Shown here: in pieces, positions 4,047 through 7,000 of the stretch
How positions within the stretch are numbered: position 1 is the first letter of the stretch
Layout: every line of letters begins with the position of its first letter
Origin: Friedmanniella sp.
Lineage (GTDB): Bacteria > Actinomycetota > Actinomycetes > Propionibacteriales > Propionibacteriaceae
DNA length: 7,000 nucleotides
Assembly (NCBI GenBank): GCA_025964935.1
Contig: JAOPXW010000377.1
Location: forward strand, 1 to 7,000
Direction: 5' to 3'
The notes under the pieces: generated by a model
Told to the model about the DNA's origin: nothing
The model's input: the letters and a program-made list of their open reading frames with translations, nothing else
The model's database searches: none
Translations under genes and position numbers: made by a program

Positions 4047-5909
4047 GGCTCGACCCGGGAAGCGGAGCCCGGCGCCGTGGTCGAAGATCGGGTCCTCGGT
4101 GTCGTCGGCGACGTCGGACCGGGAGCGGCGTACGGCCTCACTCGAGCGCGGCACCTCGAAGGGCAGACGCCCCAGCGGGGGAACGGCGCCGGTCAGCACG
4201 GCGACCAGGGCGGCCGGGGAGGCTCCCACGTCGGTCAGGATCGCGGCGGCGAACTCGGTGAAGGGCGTCAGGATGCCCGGGCGCTCCAGGTTGGCCTCGA
4301 TGATCAGGGGAGTGACCGCCGCGAGCTCGCGCAGCCGCGCCACCAGCCCCGGCCGGTACTCCAGCGAGCCCTGATGGAAGAAGCCCTCCAGGAACAGGTC
4401 GTCCCGGGGCTCGTACGGGGCCGCGAGCCGGACGATCGCCACGTCGGCGTGGGCCGGGTCCGACACCACCTGACCCAGCCGGGCGGCCGCCGCGGCCGGG
4501 ATGCCCTCGACGTAGACACGGAGCGTCCTCCGCAGGGGCAGCACCGGCGCCCCGGCCACCTCGGCGTTGCGCAGCAGCACCACCGACTCGGCCTGGGCGC
4601 GCAGCCCGGCCCGGACGAAGTCGGGGCGACCGACCAGCTCCTCGGCCGCGTCGGGGTCCACGAACGGGTCGTCGAACAGCCCGAGCTGGAACTTCACCAG
4701 CAGCAGGCGTCGGACCGACTCGTCCAGGCGCGCCTCGGTGACCAGACCCTCGTCGAGGGCCTGCTGGAGGAGGTCGGTGCGTGCCTCGCCGCCGAGCTGG
4801 TCCGCTCCCGCCTCCAGGATCCGGACCACCCGCTGCAGCGGGCTCAGGTGCTCGACGCCCCAGGCGCGAGCCGGCAGCGGCCGACCGCGGACCACCGTCC
4901 CGGTGACGAGACCCCAGTCCGTACAGATGACCCCGTCGAAGCCCAGCTGGTCCCGGAGCAGGCCGGTGAGGATCTGTCGGTTGAACCCGAAGCCGACCTC
5001 CTCGATGGGCGCCCCGTCCAGCTGCAGCCCGATCGGCATGCCGTAGTAAGGCATCAGGGCCGAGGTGCCCACCTCGATGGCACGGCGGAACGGCACCAGG
5101 TGGTCGGCGAAGCGGCCGCCGGGATAGACCTGCTCCCGCCCGTACGGGAAGTGCGCGTCCTCGCCGTCCTGCTGGGGTCCACCGCCGGGGAAGTGCTTGG
5201 CCATCGCGGCGACCGAGGTCCGGCCGAGACCCCGGCCGATCTGGAAGCCGTCGATGTAGGCCGCGGCGACGTCCGCCACGAACGCGCTGTCGTTGCCGAA
5301 GGTGTGGAACTGCCGGCCCCAGCGCGGCTCGGTGCCCAGGTCGATCTGCGGGTGCAGGGCGGACCGGATGCCCACCGCCACGTACTCCCGGCGGGCGATG
5401 TCGGCGAACTCCCGGACGCGCTCGGGGTCCCCCAGGGCGGCGAGGCCCAGCGGCTCCGGCCAGGCCGACATCGCCCCGGCCGCGAAGGCGGCCCCCGTGT
5501 TGGCTGCGAACGAGTGCCGGGGGTCGGAGCTCACCGTGACCGGGATCGAGTGCGGCGTGGTCGCGGCCAGCTCCTGCAGGGCGTTGGACCATTCCGCGGA
5601 CTCACGCGCCGACGGCAGGGCGTGCACGTTGACGTGGTTGATGAGCCGGTCGACCACGACGCCCCGGGTGGAGGACCGGGCCACCACCCCGTCGGCCTCC
5701 ATCAGGGTGCCGTGCGGGCCGACCTCGATGATGTCGTGGAAGAACAGTCCAATCTTCTCCGCGACCGAGAGCCGGCCCACCAGGTCCTCCGCCCGCTCGG
5801 CGGGGGAGAGGCGGGGGTCCTCGAACGGGGCCATCCGCTGGTCGTGGTCGAGATCCCGGAAGACGGTCCCGTCCTCGGCGGTCAGCGTGGTCGGCTGGGG
5901 CTTGGGCAC
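4032..5909 (-). CDS. Glycoside hydrolase family 3 protein (beta-glucosidase / exo-glycosidase type)
   Basis: A 625-residue enzyme, probably removing single sugars from the non-reducing end of beta-linked oligosaccharides by a retaining mechanism. The start is GTG 5909-5907, supported by AAGGA about seven bases upstream. There is no signal peptide, so it should be cytoplasmic. The GH3 barrel domain covers about 35-405: EDLVGRLSVAEKIGLFF (41-57), SSDPRHSF (127-134), PQIDLGTEPRWGRQFHTFG (187-205, the family's EPRWGR motif), MAKHFPGGG (236-244, Lys-His substrate contacts) and GFDGVICTDWG (323-333), where Asp331 aligns with the catalytic nucleophile of the usual SDW motif. The second alpha/beta domain covers about 430-590, with AQAESVVLLRN and GRLPFEVP as typical marks. 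The acid/base residue cannot be placed by eye. It ends soon after FDHGAGLRF without a fibronectin-III domain. The gene lies 94 bases behind cysA on the same strand and converges with TetR. Substrate is undetermined. Confidence 0.93.
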   Translation of the reverse strand: MPKPQPTTLTAEDGTVFRDLDHDQRMAPFEDPRLSPAERAEDLVGRLSVAEKIGLFFHDIIEVGPHGTLMEADGVVARSSTRGVVVDRLINHVNVHALPSARESAEWSNALQELAATTPHSIPVTVSSDPRHSFAANTGAAFAAGAMSAWPEPLGLAALGDPERVREFADIARREYVAVGIRSALHPQIDLGTEPRWGRQFHTFGNDSAFVADVAAAYIDGFQIGRGLGRTSVAAMAKHFPGGGPQQDGEDAHFPYGREQVYPGGRFADHLVPFRRAIEVGTSALMPYYGMPIGLQLDGAPIEEVGFGFNRQILTGLLRDQLGFDGVICTDWGLVTGTVVRGRPLPARAWGVEHLSPLQRVVRILEAGADQLGGEARTDLLQQALDEGLVTEARLDESVRRLLLVKFQLGLFDDPFVDPDAAEELVGRPDFVRAGLRAQAESVVLLRNAEVAGAPVLPLRRTLRVYVEGIPAAAAARLGQVVSDPAHADVAIVRLAAPYEPRDDLFLEGFFHQGSLEYRPGLVARLRELAAVTPLIIEANLERPGILTPFTEFAAAILTDVGASPAALVAVLTGAVPPLGRLPFEVPRSSEAVRRSRSDVADDTEDPIFDHGAGLRFPGRARPEA

Positions 5910-5975
5910 GTCGTTGTCCTTGCGTCGGCGGAAGGGCGAGCCCTCCCAGTGTCCAGGTACGCCGTCCGCCGGTCC

Positions 5976-5991
5976 CCCCGGGTGCCCGGGG
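5976..5991 (-). terminator. Hairpin between cysA and the GH3 gene
   Basis: CCCCGG (5976-5981) and CCGGGG (5986-5991) form a 6-bp all-GC stem with the loop GTGC, beginning 13 bases after the cysA stop codon on the minus strand. There is no T-run. It is either the end of the sulfate-transport operon or a partial attenuator, since the hydrolase gene begins only about 65 bases further on and no obvious promoter is visible in between. Confidence 0.4.
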
Positions 5992-6003
5992 TCTCCGCCT
6001 GGG

Positions 6004-7000
6004 CTACGCCGAGGTCAGCGTCTGCACCGGCAGGTCCGCGGCGGGCCCGGCGGCGACGCTGGTGATCGTGGCCGCACCCCGCGCCGGCCGGACCCAGATG
6101 GGGGAGCCGGGCTCGAGGTTCAGCGCCTCGACCTGGCCCGGGGTCAGCTGCAGCCAGAAAAGTTGGCCGTCGCCGGTCGCGTCGGCCCGGACCTCGAACC
6201 CGACCCGCTGCATGCGCTCGATCCGGGCCTGCAGGGTGCCCGGTTGCGGGTCGGCGAAGACGTCGATGTCGTGTGGGCGTACGAGCTGGCCCCCGAGCCG
6301 GGTGACCGGACCGAGGAACTCCATCACGAACTCGTTGGCTGGACGGTCGTAGAGGTCGTTGGGTCCCCCGACCTGCTCGACCCGGCCGTGGTTGATCACG
6401 ACCAGCTCGTCGGCGACCTCCAGGGCCTCCTCCTGGTCGTGGGTCACGAAGTTGGTGGTGACGTGCACCTCGTCGTGCAGCCGCCGCAGCCAGTCGCGCA
6501 GCTCCTTGCGCACCTTGGCGTCCAGGGCGCCGAACGGCTCGTCCAGCAGCAGGACCTTGGGCTCGGCGGCCAGTGCCCGGGCCAGGGCCATCCGCTGCCG
6601 CTGCCCGCCCGAGAGCTGGGCGGGCAGCCGGTCGGCGAACTGGTCGAGGTGCACCAGCTCCAGCAGCTCGTGCACCCGCCGGCGGATCTCGGCCCGGGGC
6701 CGCTTGCGGACCTCAAGCCCGAAGGCCACGTTGCGGTAGACGCTGAGGTGCTTGAAGGCCGCGTAGTGCTGGAAGACGAAGCCGACGTCGCGGCGCTGCG
6801 GCGGCAGCGCGGTGGCGTCCTGGTTCTCGATCCGTACGGTGCCGGAGTCGGCCTGGTCGAGACCGGCGATGACCCGCAGCAGGGTGGACTTGCCGCCCCC
6901 GCTGGGCCCGAGCAGGGCCGTGAGCTGCCCGCTGCGGACGTCGATGCTGACGTCGTCGAGGGCGACGAAGTCGCCGAAGCGCTTGCTGATGTGCTGGGCC
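6004..7000 (-). CDS. cysA: Sulfate/thiosulfate-type ABC importer ATP-binding protein (5' end outside window)
   Basis: The frame is open from base 6999 to TAG at 6006-6004, giving 331 visible residues that begin [20 protein letters not shown]. CysA proteins are about 340-350 residues, so roughly ten are missing; the GTG at 6729 is internal. Numbering visible residues: Walker [10 protein letters not shown] 31-39, Q-loop FVFQHYAAF with Gln77, signature LSGGQRQRM from 129, Walker B VLLLDEP 149-155, and the H-loop His187 in [35 protein letters not shown] and [16 protein letters not shown] are CysA-like and set it apart from sugar MalK and spermidine PotA. A TOBE domain follows from about 230 ([20 protein letters not shown]), where regulatory or substrate-linked contacts are made. 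It couples ATP hydrolysis to uptake of sulfate or thiosulfate through membrane partners usually encoded just upstream (cysT, cysW), outside this window. Assignment to sulfate rather than molybdate or another oxyanion rests on these motifs. Confidence 0.92.
   Translation of the reverse strand, partial: AQHISKRFGDFVALDDVSIDVRSGQLTALLGPSGGGKSTLLRVIAGLDQADSGTVRIENQDATALPPQRRDVGFVFQHYAAFKHLSVYRNVAFGLEVRKRPRAEIRRRVHELLELVHLDQFADRLPAQLSGGQRQRMALARALAAEPKVLLLDEPFGALDAKVRKELRDWLRRLHDEVHVTTNFVTHDQEEALEVADELVVINHGRVEQVGGPNDLYDRPANEFVMEFLGPVTRLGGQLVRPHDIDVFADPQPGTLQARIERMQRVGFEVRADATGDGQLFWLQLTPGQVEALNLEPGSPIWVRPARGAATITSVAAGPAADLPVQTLTSA

Noticed and set aside
3281..4261. Plus-strand 326-codon frame overlapping the TetR gene
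   Set aside because: Arg/Pro/Ala-rich shadow of the TetR gene that runs on into the antisense of the hydrolase; no domains.
4077..6065. A 662-codon open frame on the plus strand, antisense to the GH3 gene
   Set aside because: It mirrors a real gene with strong GC bias, is rich in Arg, Gly, Gln, His and Val without any domain, and has no ribosome site. Long antisense frames are expected in such DNA.
1..7000. Mobile element, CRISPR array, toxin-antitoxin or phage-defence system
   Set aside because: No transposase, integrase, terminal repeats, regularly spaced repeats, nuclease or toxin motifs were seen. The coupled short genes resemble a toxin-antitoxin layout in size only, and one of them is a GAF fragment.

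Overview
The window is high-GC DNA with strong G/C bias at third codon positions. Its gene content (GAF-ANTAR regulator, TetR regulator, two-helix small membrane protein, GTG starts, dense packing) points to an actinobacterium. A soil-type genus of the Geodermatophilales, Propionibacteriales or similar is plausible, but I cannot fix the genus from sequence alone. No rRNA, tRNA, transposase, integrase or CRISPR array was seen.

Layout: (1) 1-796, plus strand, the 3' part of a sugar ABC-transporter permease (MalG type), followed by a hairpin. (2) 886-1683, plus strand, a complete GAF-ANTAR regulator that probably acts on RNA. (3) 2470-1723, minus strand, a compact chain of short frames: a possible upstream reading frame, a 114-residue helical protein of unknown function, and an N-terminal GAF fragment. 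They are joined by ATGA and GTGA overlaps, and the GAF fragment seems to have lost one base. (4) 2471-2791, a non-coding stretch with a palindromic site, direct repeats and a strong hairpin. (5) 3073-2792, minus strand, a 93-residue two-helix membrane protein, divergent from (6) a TetR-family repressor at 3324-3995. The A/T-rich region between them carries two overlapping palindromes. (7) 5909-4032, minus strand, a 625-residue family 3 glycoside hydrolase without a signal peptide. (8) 6999-6004, minus strand, most of CysA, the ATPase of a sulfate-type ABC importer, running off the right edge.

How the parts relate: the permease on the left and CysA on the right each belong to importers whose other genes lie outside. 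The GH3 enzyme sits 94 bases behind cysA on the same strand and may be read with it, although a hairpin lies between them. It would act inside the cell on imported oligosaccharides. The centre (886-3995) is a cluster of regulators and small genes.

The least ordinary signal is a 15-base palindromic motif present in the two A/T-rich intergenic regions, matching at 13 of 15 positions. It suggests that the short minus-strand chain and the membrane protein/TetR pair share a regulator. I see no clear new defence or mobile system here. The unexplained parts are the regulatory sites and the decayed GAF chain.
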